A DNA stretch of 35,600 bases from the NCBI GenBank assembly GCA_016803235.1, contig JADCLI010000050.1, positions 1 through 35,600 of the forward strand, read 5' to 3'. The notes under the pieces were generated by a model that saw only the letters and a list, made by a program, of their open reading frames with translations, did not search any database and had not been told where the DNA came from. The DNA is from Pimelobacter simplex (GTDB lineage Bacteria; Actinomycetota; Actinomycetes; Propionibacteriales; Nocardioidaceae). The first letter of the stretch is position 1. Each line of letters begins with the position of its first letter. Positions 1 to 8,245 of the stretch are shown one piece after another. The position numbers were made by a program, and so were the translations under genes.

Positions 1-1451
1 GCGCCGCGGACGTAGCCGACAGCGCACAGGAGCAGCAGGCAGGCGAGGGTGCCGAGCGTGAAGGCCTCGAAGGTCCCCTGGCTCACGCCCCAGTACTCCT
101 TGAACGGGTACTCCTCGCCGAACAGCCGCTCGAGGGTGCCGGGGAAGACGGCGACCCAGGAGCCGAGCAGGATCCAGGCGAACGCCAGCCAGCCGAGCAG
201 GGCGAAGCCGCGGTCGGAGACGGGCACCCGGAACGGGCGCGGGCGGTCGGGGTAGCGGGTGCGCAGGCGGATCGCGGCCGGGATGACGAGCAGGTAGCTG
301 AGGAGGAAGGTCGAGATCGAGATGGTCAGCACGACGCCGAAGATCGACGCGCCGGAGCCGGTCACCTGCATCGCGACGAGCAGGAACACCGTGGCGACGA
401 CACCGGAGAGCAGGTTGACGCGCACCGGCGTGCCCAGACCCTCGTGGAAGCGACCGAAGAAGCCGCCGAAGAAGGAGCCGTCCGCGGCGGTCATCGCCTG
501 CATCCGGTCGGAGATGATCATCCATGCCGCGCCCTGGCTCATCAGGATGTAGACGAACACGATCGCGGTGACCTTGAGCAGCGCGTCGGCCGCGCCGCCG
601 TACACGGAGTAGACGGTGCCGACCGCGTCGAGCAGGCCACCGATGCCGGTGATGTCGACGCTCGGGACGACGAGCAGGATGGCGAAGATCGGCACCAGGT
701 AGCACACCGCCGCGGTCGCGCAGGAGCGGAAGATCGAGACCGGTACGTCGCGCGCCGGGTTCTCCATCTCGCCGGCGGCGCTGTTGGAGGACTCGAAGCC
801 CAGGTAGGCGAACAGCAGGATCGGGACCGAGCCGAACAGGCCGAGCAGGGTCGGGTTGAAGTCACCTGCACTGAGGTCGACGACGCCGTTCTTCGCGGCG
901 TAGACGATGGTGGTCAGCACGAAGAAGGCGAGCAGGCCCACCTTGAGCAGGGCTCCGCTGGTGGGCAGCCACTTGCCCTTGGCCAGGCTGGCGATGGCCG
1001 CGAGCACGGTGATCCAGATGAACACGATCTTGAACAGGTAGTCACCGAAGGAGCCGTGCTCGAGCGGCGTGATGTAGACGCTGACGGTCTCGGCGGCGAG
1101 GAACGCCATCGATCCGCCGACCCACACCGGCTGGGTGATCCAGGTCAGGATCGCGGCGACGGCCGCGGCCGGGCGGCCGAAGGCGTCGCGGACCCACGTG
1201 TAGGCACCGCCCTCCTCGCTGAAGGCCGCGCCGGTCTCGGCGAAGATCAGGCCGTAGGGCACGAGGAAGAACACCGCGAGCACGAGGGCCCAGGTGAAGG
1301 CCTCGGCGCCGTACAGCGACACCTGGCCGAGCGTCTCGAGGCCGACGACGGCGGCGATGAGCAGGAAGACGATGTCGAAGCGCCGCAGCGTCTTGTGGAG
1401 ATGGGCCTGTTGCTCGGCCGCGAGTGCGGTCGGCTGGTTGGTCTGGGTCAT
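1..1451 (-). CDS. APC-superfamily amino acid/amine permease (3' end outside window)
   Basis: Reading the minus strand from ATG at 1451 gives 483 residues with no stop before the window edge, so the C-terminus is missing; most APC permeases are about 480-520 residues, so little is lost. The protein starts MTQTNQPTALAAEQQAH and then shows a run of about 12 hydrophobic segments. The first holds VFLLIAAVVGLETLG, in the place of the TM1 substrate loop of APC carriers. Other family-like stretches are FAETGAAFSEEGGAYTW (TM2-3) and FAYLGFESSNSAAGEMENPAR (TM6). It is probably a cytoplasmic-membrane cation-coupled importer or antiporter. The gene lies 49 bp downstream of the PuuC-like dehydrogenase on the same strand, so co-transcription is likely and an amine, GABA-like or amino acid substrate is inferred. 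The substrate cannot be read from the sequence. Confidence 0.88.
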   Translation of the reverse strand, partial: MTQTNQPTALAAEQQAHLHKTLRRFDIVFLLIAAVVGLETLGQVSLYGAEAFTWALVLAVFFLVPYGLIFAETGAAFSEEGGAYTWVRDAFGRPAAAVAAILTWITQPVWVGGSMAFLAAETVSVYITPLEHGSFGDYLFKIVFIWITVLAAIASLAKGKWLPTSGALLKVGLLAFFVLTTIVYAAKNGVVDLSAGDFNPTLLGLFGSVPILLFAYLGFESSNSAAGEMENPARDVPVSIFRSCATAAVCYLVPIFAILLVVPSVDITGIGGLLDAVGTVYSVYGGAADALLKVTAIVFVYILMSQGAAWMIISDRMQAMTAADGSFFGGFFGRFHEGLGTPVRVNLLSGVVATVFLLVAMQVTGSGASIFGVVLTISISTFLLSYLLVIPAAIRLRTRYPDRPRPFRVPVSDRGFALLGWLAFAWILLGSWVAVFPGTLERLFGEEYPFKEYWGVSQGTFEAFTLGTLACLLLLCAVGYVRG

Positions 1452-1500
1452 GGTGCTTCCCTGGCTGGCTCGGGTGTGGCTCGGGACGGGGACTCGGAGA

Positions 1501-2985
1501 TCAGTGGTTGATCCAGACGGTCTTGAGACCGACGTACTTGTCGAGGGCGTGCAGCGAGAGGTCGCGGCCGAAGCCGGAGCCCTTGAAGCCGCCGAACGGG
1601 GTCCACGCGCTGAAGGCGTCGACGCCGTTGACGGTGACCGTGCCGGCGTGGATCCGCTCGGCGAGGCGGTGGGCGCGGCCCAGGTTGCTGGTCGCGACCG
1701 ACGCGGCGAGGCCGTAGGCCGTGTCGTTGGCGAGGGCGACCGCCTCGTCCTCGGTGTCGAAGGGCGTGATGGCCAGGACCGGCCCGAACACCTCCTCGCG
1801 GGCGAGGGTGGAGGCCGGGTCGACACCGTCGAACACGGTGGGCTGCACGTAGCAGTCGCTGCCGTCGCGGGTGACCCGCTCGCCGCCGGTGACCAGCCGG
1901 GCGCCCGAGGCCCGGGCACCGTCGACGAACTCCATGATCCGGTCGGTCTGCTCGGGCGAGACGATCGCGCCCATGCCGGAGGCGGGGTCGAGCGGGTCGC
2001 CAGGGGCGTACGCCGCCGCCTCCGCCGCGACGAGCGCGACGAGCTCCTCGTGGACGTCGCGCTGGACGAGGACCCGGGAGTGGGCCGAGCACACGGCGCC
2101 CTGGTTGAACCAGATGCCGAAGGCGGTCTGCCTCGCGGTGGCGGCGAGGTCCTCGGCGTCCGCGAACACCACGTGCGGGCTCTTGCCGCCGCACTCGAGC
2201 CAGACCTGCTTGAGGTTGGACTGGCCGGCGTACTGCAGGAAGTAGGCGCCGACCTCGGTCGAGCCGGTGAACGCGAGCACGTCGACGTCGGGGTGCAGGC
2301 CGAGCGCCTTGCCGGTGGTCTCGCCCAGGCCGGGGACGACGTTGAGCACGCCGTCCGGGATGCCGGCCTCGGCGGCGAGCTCGGCGATCCGCAGTGCGGA
2401 GGACGGCGACTGCTCAGCGGGCTTGAGGACGACGCTGTTGCCGGCGGCCATCGCGGGCGCGACCTTCCAGGCCAGCATGTCGACGGGGTAGTTCCACGGG
2501 ACGACCGCGCCGACGACGCCCAGCGGGACCCGGCGGACCAGGCCGAGGGTGCCGGGCGGGGTCGGGGCGACCTCGTCGTTGATCTTGTCGATGGCCTCGG
2601 CGTAGTAGCGGAACAGGTTGACCGAGAACGGCAAGTCGAGCTCGTGGGCGTCGACGACCCGCTTGCCCATGTCGAGGGAGTCGAGCACGGCCAGCTCGGC
2701 GGCGTGGTCGGCCAGCAGGTCGGCGAAGCGGAGCATCCGCTCGCGGCGGAAGGCGACGCCGGCACGGCTCCAGACCCCGGAGTCGAAGGCGGCCCGGGCC
2801 GCGCGCACGGCACGGTCGACGCCCTCGGCACCGGAGTCGCTGACCTCGGCGAGCAGGGCGCCGGTCGCCGGGTTGCGGTTCTCGAAGGTGGCGGTGCCGG
2901 CCTCGACGAAGCCGCCACCGACGAACGGGCGGGTCGGGAGGACGACCTTGGCGGCCTCGGCGAGCCAGTCCTGGTGAGTGCGCAC
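1501..2985 (-). CDS. NAD(P)-dependent aldehyde dehydrogenase, PuuC-like
   Basis: A 494-residue aldehyde dehydrogenase-superfamily enzyme that oxidises an aldehyde to the acid with NAD(P)+. Visible family parts are the VVPWNYP cofactor-fold segment, the LKPAEQSP cofactor lysine region, FTGSTEVG, the general-base glutamate in LECGGKS, the catalytic cysteine in NQGAVCSAHSR, and EEVFGPVLAI. YAEAIDK and the end SLHALDKYVGLKTVWI recall Escherichia coli PuuC (gamma-glutamyl-gamma-aminobutyraldehyde dehydrogenase), from memory. GTG at 2985 is chosen as start because AAGAAAGGA lies 6 nt upstream; the longer frame to 3015 would run through the palindrome at 2999-3016. The gene is divergent from a TetR gene and upstream of an APC permease, so a substrate-induced amine or aminoaldehyde module is inferred. 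The exact aldehyde is unknown; betaine aldehyde is possible but less likely, as a better betB lies at 14103. Confidence 0.9.
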   Translation of the reverse strand: MRTHQDWLAEAAKVVLPTRPFVGGGFVEAGTATFENRNPATGALLAEVSDSGAEGVDRAVRAARAAFDSGVWSRAGVAFRRERMLRFADLLADHAAELAVLDSLDMGKRVVDAHELDLPFSVNLFRYYAEAIDKINDEVAPTPPGTLGLVRRVPLGVVGAVVPWNYPVDMLAWKVAPAMAAGNSVVLKPAEQSPSSALRIAELAAEAGIPDGVLNVVPGLGETTGKALGLHPDVDVLAFTGSTEVGAYFLQYAGQSNLKQVWLECGGKSPHVVFADAEDLAATARQTAFGIWFNQGAVCSAHSRVLVQRDVHEELVALVAAEAAAYAPGDPLDPASGMGAIVSPEQTDRIMEFVDGARASGARLVTGGERVTRDGSDCYVQPTVFDGVDPASTLAREEVFGPVLAITPFDTEDEAVALANDTAYGLAASVATSNLGRAHRLAERIHAGTVTVNGVDAFSAWTPFGGFKGSGFGRDLSLHALDKYVGLKTVWINH

Positions 2986-2998
2986 GCGGGATCCTTTC

Positions 2999-3045
2999 TT
3001 TGCGCTTCGGCGCAAATATGACCCGGATCACCCGTCGCTGTCAAC
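2999..3045 (-). promoter_or_regulatory. Promoter and palindromic operator of the PuuC-like dehydrogenase
   Basis: On the minus strand TTGACA (3045-3040) is followed after 19 bp by CATATT (3020-3015). Overlapping the -10 and continuing downstream is the perfect inverted repeat TTTGCGC-N4-GCGCAAA (2999-3016). The position over the start site is typical of a repressor operator, and the divergent TetR gene is the natural candidate. The 19-bp spacer is longer than usual and could mean activation by DNA distortion or an imperfect promoter call. As RNA the repeat would also form a hairpin. Confidence 0.6.
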
Positions 3046-3084
3046 GGCGCCCGCGAGAATGGGCGGGACGCTACGGTGGTCGGC

Positions 3085-3726
3085 ATGGCACGACGCAAGG
3101 ACCAGGCGGCCCGCCGGGAGCACCTCATCTCGGCGACGCTGGCGGTGATCGCTCGTCACGGCCTGAGCGGCGTGACGATGAAGAACATCGCCGAGGAGGC
3201 CGGCATCTCGCCGCGCCTGGTCGCCTACTACTACCCCGAGCTCGACGGCCTCGTCGAGGCCGCCCACCAGGCCGCGACCGACCGCTACTACTGGTCGCGC
3301 CAGCAGGTCGTCGCCGGCGACCTCTCGCCGGTCGAGAAGCTGGCTCGTCTGATGTATTCGGGCCTGCCCCGCGGCGAGGACCTGCTGCTCAGCCAGGTCC
3401 TCGACGAGATCTCGGTCAGCGCCAGCCGCAGCCCGATGCACGCCACACTGATGACGCTCCTGTTCGACCGCGAGGTCTCGCTCTACACCGCGGTCCTCGA
3501 GGTCGGGCGCGCGACGGGCGTCTTCACCCTGGCCGACGACGCGGAGGCGATCGCCCGCAACTTCGTGGCCCTCGAGGACGCCTTCGGCCTGCACCTGCTC
3601 GCCCACAACTCGTCGTTGACCCTCGAGCGGGCCGAGGAGCAGCTGGCGAGCTACGCGCTGGCGGCCACCGGCGTCCGGGTCGTCCCGGCCCGGCCCGACC
3701 TGCCGACCACCGCAAAGAAAGCCTAG
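3085..3726 (+). CDS. TetR/AcrR-family transcriptional regulator
   Basis: A 213-residue TetR-type DNA-binding protein. The N-terminal helix-turn-helix covers about residues 12-55 and includes GVTMKNIAEEAGISPRLVAYYY; the rest is a helical ligand-binding domain of normal length, somewhat like BetI-type regulators. ATG at 3085 is chosen because TACGGT (3072-3077) ends 7 nt before it, a typical actinobacterial -10 for a leaderless message. A GTG at 3076 is in frame but lies inside that box. It probably represses the divergent dehydrogenase-permease pair through the palindrome at 2999-3016. Its TAG stop and the TAG of etfA on the other strand share the same CTAG (3723-3726), so the two genes converge with a 4-bp overlap and no room for a terminator. 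The ligand is unknown. Confidence 0.88.
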   Translation: MARRKDQAARREHLISATLAVIARHGLSGVTMKNIAEEAGISPRLVAYYYPELDGLVEAAHQAATDRYYWSRQQVVAGDLSPVEKLARLMYSGLPRGEDLLLSQVLDEISVSASRSPMHATLMTLLFDREVSLYTAVLEVGRATGVFTLADDAEAIARNFVALEDAFGLHLLAHNSSLTLERAEEQLASYALAATGVRVVPARPDLPTTAKKA

Positions 3727-4712
3727 GGACTCCGCCGGCGGCGGATCTCCTCGTTGATGGCGGGAACGATCTCGTGCAGGTCGCCGATGACCGCGTAGTG
3801 CGCCTTGGCGACCATCGGCGCGTCCGGGTCGGTGTTGATCGCCACGATCGTCTTGGCGCTGGCGCATCCCGCCCAGTGCTGGATGGCGCCGGAGATGCCG
3901 CAGGCGACGTACAGGTCCGGCGAGATCCGACTCCCGGTCTGGCCGACCTGCTCGTGGTGGGGACGCCAGCCCAGGCTGGTGACCACGCGCGAGACGCCCA
4001 GCGCGCCGTCGAGGAGGTCGACCAGCTCGAGCAGGTCGCCGAAGCCGTCGGCGCTGCCCGCGCCGCGTCCCGCACCGACGACCACCCGGGCCGACTTCAA
4101 CCCGCCGGACAGGTCCTCCTGCGCGGGCTCGGCGGACACGACGCGGGCCACGAGGTCGGCGGCGGCGACCTCGGGGGCGCTGGTGACCAGGCGGCCCTCC
4201 CCCGACGTCGGTGCGGGCGACGCCTCCACGGCGTGCCCCGCGACGGTGAAGATCGCCGGGCGCTCACCCAGGACCATGTCCTCGAGCGCCGCGCCGCCGA
4301 CGACCTGCCGGGTCACCGTGAACGGCGCCAGCCCGTCGAAGGCCACCACGTTGGCGGCCATCGCGACGCCGAGACGTGCGGCCAGGTGGGCCAGCACCTC
4401 CATGCCGCGCGGCGTACCGGCCGCGGTCACCACCACGGACCCAGCGGCCTCGCGCACCGTCTGCACGGCACTGGCCCAGGAGGCCCCGCCGTACGCGCTG
4501 AACGCATCGCCGGTGGCGTGGTGCACCTGACGCACGCCGTAGGTCGCCAGCTGCGCGACCAGCTCCGCCACCGGGCACGCCGGGGCGCCGACGACCACGG
4601 CGTCGATCGGCACGCCGCCTCCCGCTGCCGACAGGTCCCGGGCGAAGGTCAGCGTCTCGCGGGACACCTCGACCGCACCCGTCGCGTCGGTCTCGACCAG
4701 GACGAGGATCAT
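3723..4712 (-). CDS. etfA: Electron transfer flavoprotein, alpha subunit
   Basis: A 329-residue EtfA-family protein, close to the usual length. The C-terminal FAD-binding domain (about residues 190-320) shows VGQTGSRISPDLYVACG, then GISGAIQHWAG, then KTIVAINTDPDAP, a very typical EtfA pattern. The N-terminal half is a Rossmann-like domain opening MILVLVETDATG. The ATG overlaps the etfB stop (ATGA), so the subunits are translationally coupled. With EtfB it forms the soluble FAD/AMP heterodimer that takes electrons from a flavin dehydrogenase to the quinone pool. The gene directly upstream of etfB encodes the dimethylglycine oxidase-like enzyme, so this pair is probably dedicated to that enzyme and not to fatty acid oxidation (inferred from position). 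Confidence 0.93.
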   Translation of the reverse strand: MILVLVETDATGAVEVSRETLTFARDLSAAGGGVPIDAVVVGAPACPVAELVAQLATYGVRQVHHATGDAFSAYGGASWASAVQTVREAAGSVVVTAAGTPRGMEVLAHLAARLGVAMAANVVAFDGLAPFTVTRQVVGGAALEDMVLGERPAIFTVAGHAVEASPAPTSGEGRLVTSAPEVAAADLVARVVSAEPAQEDLSGGLKSARVVVGAGRGAGSADGFGDLLELVDLLDGALGVSRVVTSLGWRPHHEQVGQTGSRISPDLYVACGISGAIQHWAGCASAKTIVAINTDPDAPMVAKAHYAVIGDLHEIVPAINEEIRRRRSP

Positions 4713-5491
4713 CGCGCCACCACCCCCAGCCGCTCGAACAGGTCGACCACGGCGGGTGCCGCGTCCGCGCCCTTGCCGAGCACCTGGACCTCGCTGGGCT
4801 GCGGCGGGGGCAGCCGCAGTCGGCGGCGGTTCGGGCCCACGGGATCGGTGCCCGGCGGCCGCGACTCGATCTCGACCTTCTTCGCCTTCATCCGACCGGG
4901 GACGGTGGGATAGCGCGGCTCCACGCCGCCCTCGAGCACGGTCACCACCGCGGGCAACGGCACCCGGTAGGTCTCCCTGCCCTCGGGGCCCTTGACGCCC
5001 GCGACCACGTGGCCGTCCTCGACGGCGATCGTCGCGGCCCCGTTGACCACCGGGCGCCCGAGCTCGTGGGCGAGCCGGATCCCGACCTGGAAGTCGCCGG
5101 TGTCGGCGGCGTCGTTGCCGAGCAGCACCAGGTCGTGCGGACGCCCGGCGCTCTCGTGGTCGCGGACCACGAGAGCGATCTCCCGCGCCACGTCGGCCGG
5201 GCCGAACGCACCGGGATCGGCCTCGACGTGCGTGGCCGCGGTGCAGCCCACCGCGAGAGCGGACCGCAGCTGGTCGACCGCCTCGGGCTCACCCAGGGTC
5301 AGCACCGAGGCGCTGCCGCCCGCGGCGCCGGCGACCTGCACGGCCAGCTCGATCGCGCACTCCTCGTGGTTGCTCAGGGTGAAGCCGGCGTACCGTCCGT
5401 CGACCGACTGCTCGTCCTCGGTGAGCACCACCTCGCCGGTCGAGTCGACGACTCGCTTGACGCAGACCAGGACGTCGAGGGCCTGGCTCAT
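4709..5491 (-). CDS. etfB: Electron transfer flavoprotein, beta subunit
   Basis: A 260-residue EtfB-family protein of normal length. It opens MSQALDVLVCVKRVVDS, the usual EtfB start (VCVKxVxD), followed by the SNHEECAIELAVQ helix and the nucleotide-contacting stretch LLGNDAADTGDFQVG. KGPEGRETYRVPLPAVVTVLEGG is in the region before the C-terminus. It has ATGA overlaps at both ends: its start overlaps the stop of the dimethylglycine oxidase gene and its stop overlaps the start of etfA, so the three genes form one translationally coupled unit. EtfB holds AMP and shapes the docking face for the partner dehydrogenase, which here should be the protein encoded immediately upstream. Confidence 0.93.
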   Translation of the reverse strand: MSQALDVLVCVKRVVDSTGEVVLTEDEQSVDGRYAGFTLSNHEECAIELAVQVAGAAGGSASVLTLGEPEAVDQLRSALAVGCTAATHVEADPGAFGPADVAREIALVVRDHESAGRPHDLVLLGNDAADTGDFQVGIRLAHELGRPVVNGAATIAVEDGHVVAGVKGPEGRETYRVPLPAVVTVLEGGVEPRYPTVPGRMKAKKVEIESRPPGTDPVGPNRRRLRLPPPQPSEVQVLGKGADAAPAVVDLFERLGVVAR

Positions 5492-8010
5492 CGGATGCGC
5501 TCGTTGTGCGGGTCGAGGAGCGCGGTGGCATCCACGGAGGCCACGGTCACGGGATACAGCTCCTCCATGTAGGACACCGCGAGCTGGTTTCCGAGGACGG
5601 CCTCGTGGGGCGGCAGGTAGGCCATCAGCACGTGCTTGCCGAGCGAGGGCGCGGAGCCCGCGCTGGTGACGTAGGGGTGGTGCCCGTGACCGTCGGTGAG
5701 CGTGCCGCCGTCGCGGGTCAGGATCGGCTCGCCGCCGAGCATGTAGCGCTTCACTCCCGAGGCCGAGGTGTGGTCGTCGACGGTCATCGTGCACAGCACG
5801 GTCGCAGCGGGCCGCTCGCGCTGGGCGAGGTAGGCCTCCTTGCCGACGAAGTCGGCAGCCTTCACCTTCGGCCGCTGCATCCCGGCCTCGACGATGGTCC
5901 GCTCCGAGTCGAGCTCGTAGCCGTAGGCGCGGTAGCCCTTCTCGATCCGGCCGGTGGTGCCGTAGACCCCGATGCCGACGGGTACGGCGCCGTGCGGCTC
6001 CCCCGCCTCGAGCAGCGCGTCCCACAGCCGCGCCGCGTCCTCCATGGCGACGTAGAGCTCCCAGCCCAGCTCGCCGACATAGGAGATCCGCGAGGCCAGC
6101 ACCGCGACTCCCGCGACGGTGACCTCGCGGCAGGTGAGGAACCCGAACCCGGCGTCGGAGACGTCGTCGGAGGTCAGCGAGGCGAGGATGTCGCGGGCGC
6201 GCGGCCCCCACAGCCCGATGGTCGACACCTGGTCGGTGACGTCGACCAACCGGGTGCCGGGGTCGGTGACCTGGTCGCTGAACGTCTTGCGGTCCGCCAT
6301 GCCGTGGGCGCCGCCGGTGACCACCCGGAAGTGGTCGTCGCCGAGACGCATGACGGTGAGGTCGGACAGGAAGCCGCCCGCGGCGTTGAGGACCGGGGTG
6401 TAGATCACCTTGCCGACGGCAACGTCGCACTGCGCCACGCAGGTGCGCTGCACGGTGTCGAGGGCGCCGGGCCCGGTGATGTCGAAGACCGCGAACGCGG
6501 ACAGGTCCACGACTCCGGCCGCCTCGCGCATGCGCAGGTGCTCGGCGTTGATGATCGGGCTCCACCAGCGCGCGTCCCACTCGTGCTCGCGCGGCATCAC
6601 CGCGTCGCCGTACACCTCCAGGAGCGGGGCGTTCGACTCGTACCAGTGCGGCCGCTCCCAGCCGGCGGTCTCGAAGAAGAAGGCGCCGAGCTTGACCTGC
6701 GAGTCGTGCATCGGCGCCAGCCGCTGGTCGCGGTCCGACTCGTACTGCTCGGCCGGGTGCACGATGCCGTAGGTCTTGATGAACGACTCGGTCGTGCGCA
6801 GCCGGGTGTGCTCGCGGCGCATCTGGTGGGTGTGGAAGCGCGCGATGTCGCTGTGGTGGACGTCGATCTCGGACCAGCCGCGGGTCATCCACTCGGCCAC
6901 GGCTCGCCCGACGCCCGGACCCTCCTTGATCCACACCGCTGCCGCGGTCCACAGGCCCCGGACGTGGCTCTCACCCAGGATCGGCGCGCCGTCGCAGGTC
7001 AGGGACAGCAGGCCGTTGATCGCGTAGCGCATCTCCGCGCCCTCGGCACCGAGCAGCTCCGGCATCAGCTCGTAGGCCTGCTCGAGCTGCGGGTCGAAGT
7101 CCTCGGAGGTGAACGGCAGCTCGGTCGGCGACAGCTTGGACTGCTCGATCGAGGGGATGTCCTCGGGCTCGTGCAGGATCGCGCGGTGGGCGTAGGAGCC
7201 GACCTCCATGTCGGCACCGTGCTGGCGCTCGTAGCAGAAGGTGTCCATGTCGCGGATGATCGGGAAGGAGATCTCGCCCTCGCGCTCGGCCAGCTGCGGG
7301 CAGGGGCCGACGCTGATCATCTGGTGCACCGCCGGGGTGAGCGGGATGCTGACGCCCGCCATGTCGCCCAGCTTGGGACTCCACACGCCCGCGGCGATCA
7401 CGACGTGGCTGGTCTCGATGTCGCCGCCGTCCGTGCGCACCCGGGTGATCCTGCGGCGGCCGTCGGGACCCTCCTCGGTGTCCATCCCGATCACCTCGAC
7501 GGTGGGGACGACGGTCAGCTCACCGGTGGCCAGGGCCGCCTCGCGCATGATGGTGCCGGCCCGCAGTGAGTCGACCACGCCGACGCTCGGCGTCCAGAAC
7601 GCCCCGATGAACTGGTCGGTCTCGATGAAGGGGACCTTCTCCTTCACGAACTCCGGACCGACCAGCTCCGCCTCGATCCCCCACGCCCTCGCGCTCGACA
7701 TGCGCCGGCGCAGCTCCTCCATCCGCTCCTCGGTTCGGGCGATCTCGAAGCCGCCCGACTGCGTGAAGACGCCCATCTCCTGGTACTGCCGCACCGAGTC
7801 GAGCGTGAGATCGGTGATCTCGCGGGAGTGGTCGACCGGGAAGATGAAGTTCGACGCGTGTCCGGTGGAGCCGCCCGGGTTGGGCAGGGCTCCCTTGTCG
7901 ATCTGCACGATGTCGCGCCAGCCCAGGCGCGCGAGGTGGTGCACCAGGCTGTTGCCGACGATGCCCGCGCCGATCACGACGACGCCGGCCGAGGTGGGAA
8001 CGGTGGCCAT
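5488..8010 (-). CDS. FAD- and folate-dependent dimethylglycine oxidase/dehydrogenase
   Basis: An 840-residue two-domain enzyme. Residues 1 to about 420 are a DAO-type FAD domain with the dinucleotide motif VVIGAGIVGNS (11-21) and GGSTGHA (47-52); His51 lies where mammalian dimethylglycine dehydrogenase binds FAD covalently. His229 and Tyr260 sit near the positions I recall as His225 and Tyr259 of Arthrobacter globiformis dimethylglycine oxidase, which has about the same length. The C-terminal half resembles glycine cleavage T-protein and would pass the oxidised methyl to tetrahydrofolate as methylene-THF. The predicted reaction is dimethylglycine to sarcosine; sarcosine is an alternative substrate. 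ATG 8010 is chosen for AAGGAG 5 nt upstream. The coupled etfBA genes suggest ETF as acceptor in place of, or beside, oxygen. Its own promoter carries two TTGCG boxes. Confidence 0.88.
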   Translation of the reverse strand: MATVPTSAGVVVIGAGIVGNSLVHHLARLGWRDIVQIDKGALPNPGGSTGHASNFIFPVDHSREITDLTLDSVRQYQEMGVFTQSGGFEIARTEERMEELRRRMSSARAWGIEAELVGPEFVKEKVPFIETDQFIGAFWTPSVGVVDSLRAGTIMREAALATGELTVVPTVEVIGMDTEEGPDGRRRITRVRTDGGDIETSHVVIAAGVWSPKLGDMAGVSIPLTPAVHQMISVGPCPQLAEREGEISFPIIRDMDTFCYERQHGADMEVGSYAHRAILHEPEDIPSIEQSKLSPTELPFTSEDFDPQLEQAYELMPELLGAEGAEMRYAINGLLSLTCDGAPILGESHVRGLWTAAAVWIKEGPGVGRAVAEWMTRGWSEIDVHHSDIARFHTHQMRREHTRLRTTESFIKTYGIVHPAEQYESDRDQRLAPMHDSQVKLGAFFFETAGWERPHWYESNAPLLEVYGDAVMPREHEWDARWWSPIINAEHLRMREAAGVVDLSAFAVFDITGPGALDTVQRTCVAQCDVAVGKVIYTPVLNAAGGFLSDLTVMRLGDDHFRVVTGGAHGMADRKTFSDQVTDPGTRLVDVTDQVSTIGLWGPRARDILASLTSDDVSDAGFGFLTCREVTVAGVAVLASRISYVGELGWELYVAMEDAARLWDALLEAGEPHGAVPVGIGVYGTTGRIEKGYRAYGYELDSERTIVEAGMQRPKVKAADFVGKEAYLAQRERPAATVLCTMTVDDHTSASGVKRYMLGGEPILTRDGGTLTDGHGHHPYVTSAGSAPSLGKHVLMAYLPPHEAVLGNQLAVSYMEELYPVTVASVDATALLDPHNERIR

Positions 8011-8040
8011 GGGGACTCCTTGGAAGAGTGAGCCGATGTG

Positions 8041-8110
8041 TTGCGTAATGTGCAACTGATTGCGTCATACGAGACAGATCTAGAATCACCCGCGCCCGGC
8101 CGGGTGTCAA
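8041..8110 (-). promoter_or_regulatory. Promoter with tandem TTGCG boxes for dimethylglycine oxidase-etfBA
   Basis: On the minus strand TTGACA (8110-8105), a 17-bp spacer and GATTCT (8087-8082) form a good sigma70-type promoter. Seven bp further downstream begins one 15-bp box (8060-8074, plus-strand reading TTGCG-N5-CGAGA), then after 4 bp a second (8041-8055, TTGCG-N5-TGCAA). The betB promoter has the same geometry. The boxes occupy the start site and early transcript, so repression is expected. The IclR protein encoded at 15698-16468 is the best candidate binder. Confidence 0.65.
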
Positions 8111-8136
8111 TGCCCAGCCGGGCGCGAGCGTGCGCT

Positions 8137-8240
8137 GAGCTCGTCGAGTAGCCGCGAGCGCCAGCGAGCGGCGTATCGAGACGCCTCGGAGAGCGTCTCG
8201 ATACGCCCTCGCCTAGCGGCTCGGGCTACTCGACGAGCTC
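8137..8240. repeat. 104-bp near-palindromic hairpin element
   Basis: The outer arms are an exact 17-bp inverted repeat, GAGCTCGTCGAGTAGCC (8137-8153) against 8224-8240. The inner arms are an exact 15-bp repeat, GGCGTATCGAGACGC (8170-8184) against 8193-8207. The segments between are mostly complementary and the loop is 8 nt. It fills the gap between the ABC lipoprotein gene and the dimethylglycine oxidase promoter, so it could terminate or attenuate the upstream operon. No T-run follows and no transposase is nearby. From memory, palindromes with this GAGCTCGTCGAGTAGCC end are frequent in Nocardioides genomes. A 12-bp piece (GAGCTCGTCGAG) recurs just after the permease gene ending at 32314. Confidence 0.85.
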
Positions 8241-8245
8241 TCAGA

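Noticed and set aside
2986..3015. Longer start for the PuuC-like dehydrogenase
   Set aside because: It would run through the palindrome at the promoter, and GTG 2985 has a good ribosome site.
5506..7569. A 687-codon plus-strand frame over the dimethylglycine oxidase gene
   Set aside because: Same GC artefact; its translation is repetitive in Gly, Val, Arg and Asp with no fold-like pattern.
8137..8240. Insertion sequence end or attachment site
   Set aside because: No transposase or integrase gene, target duplication or tRNA lies nearby; a terminator-like palindromic repeat explains it better.
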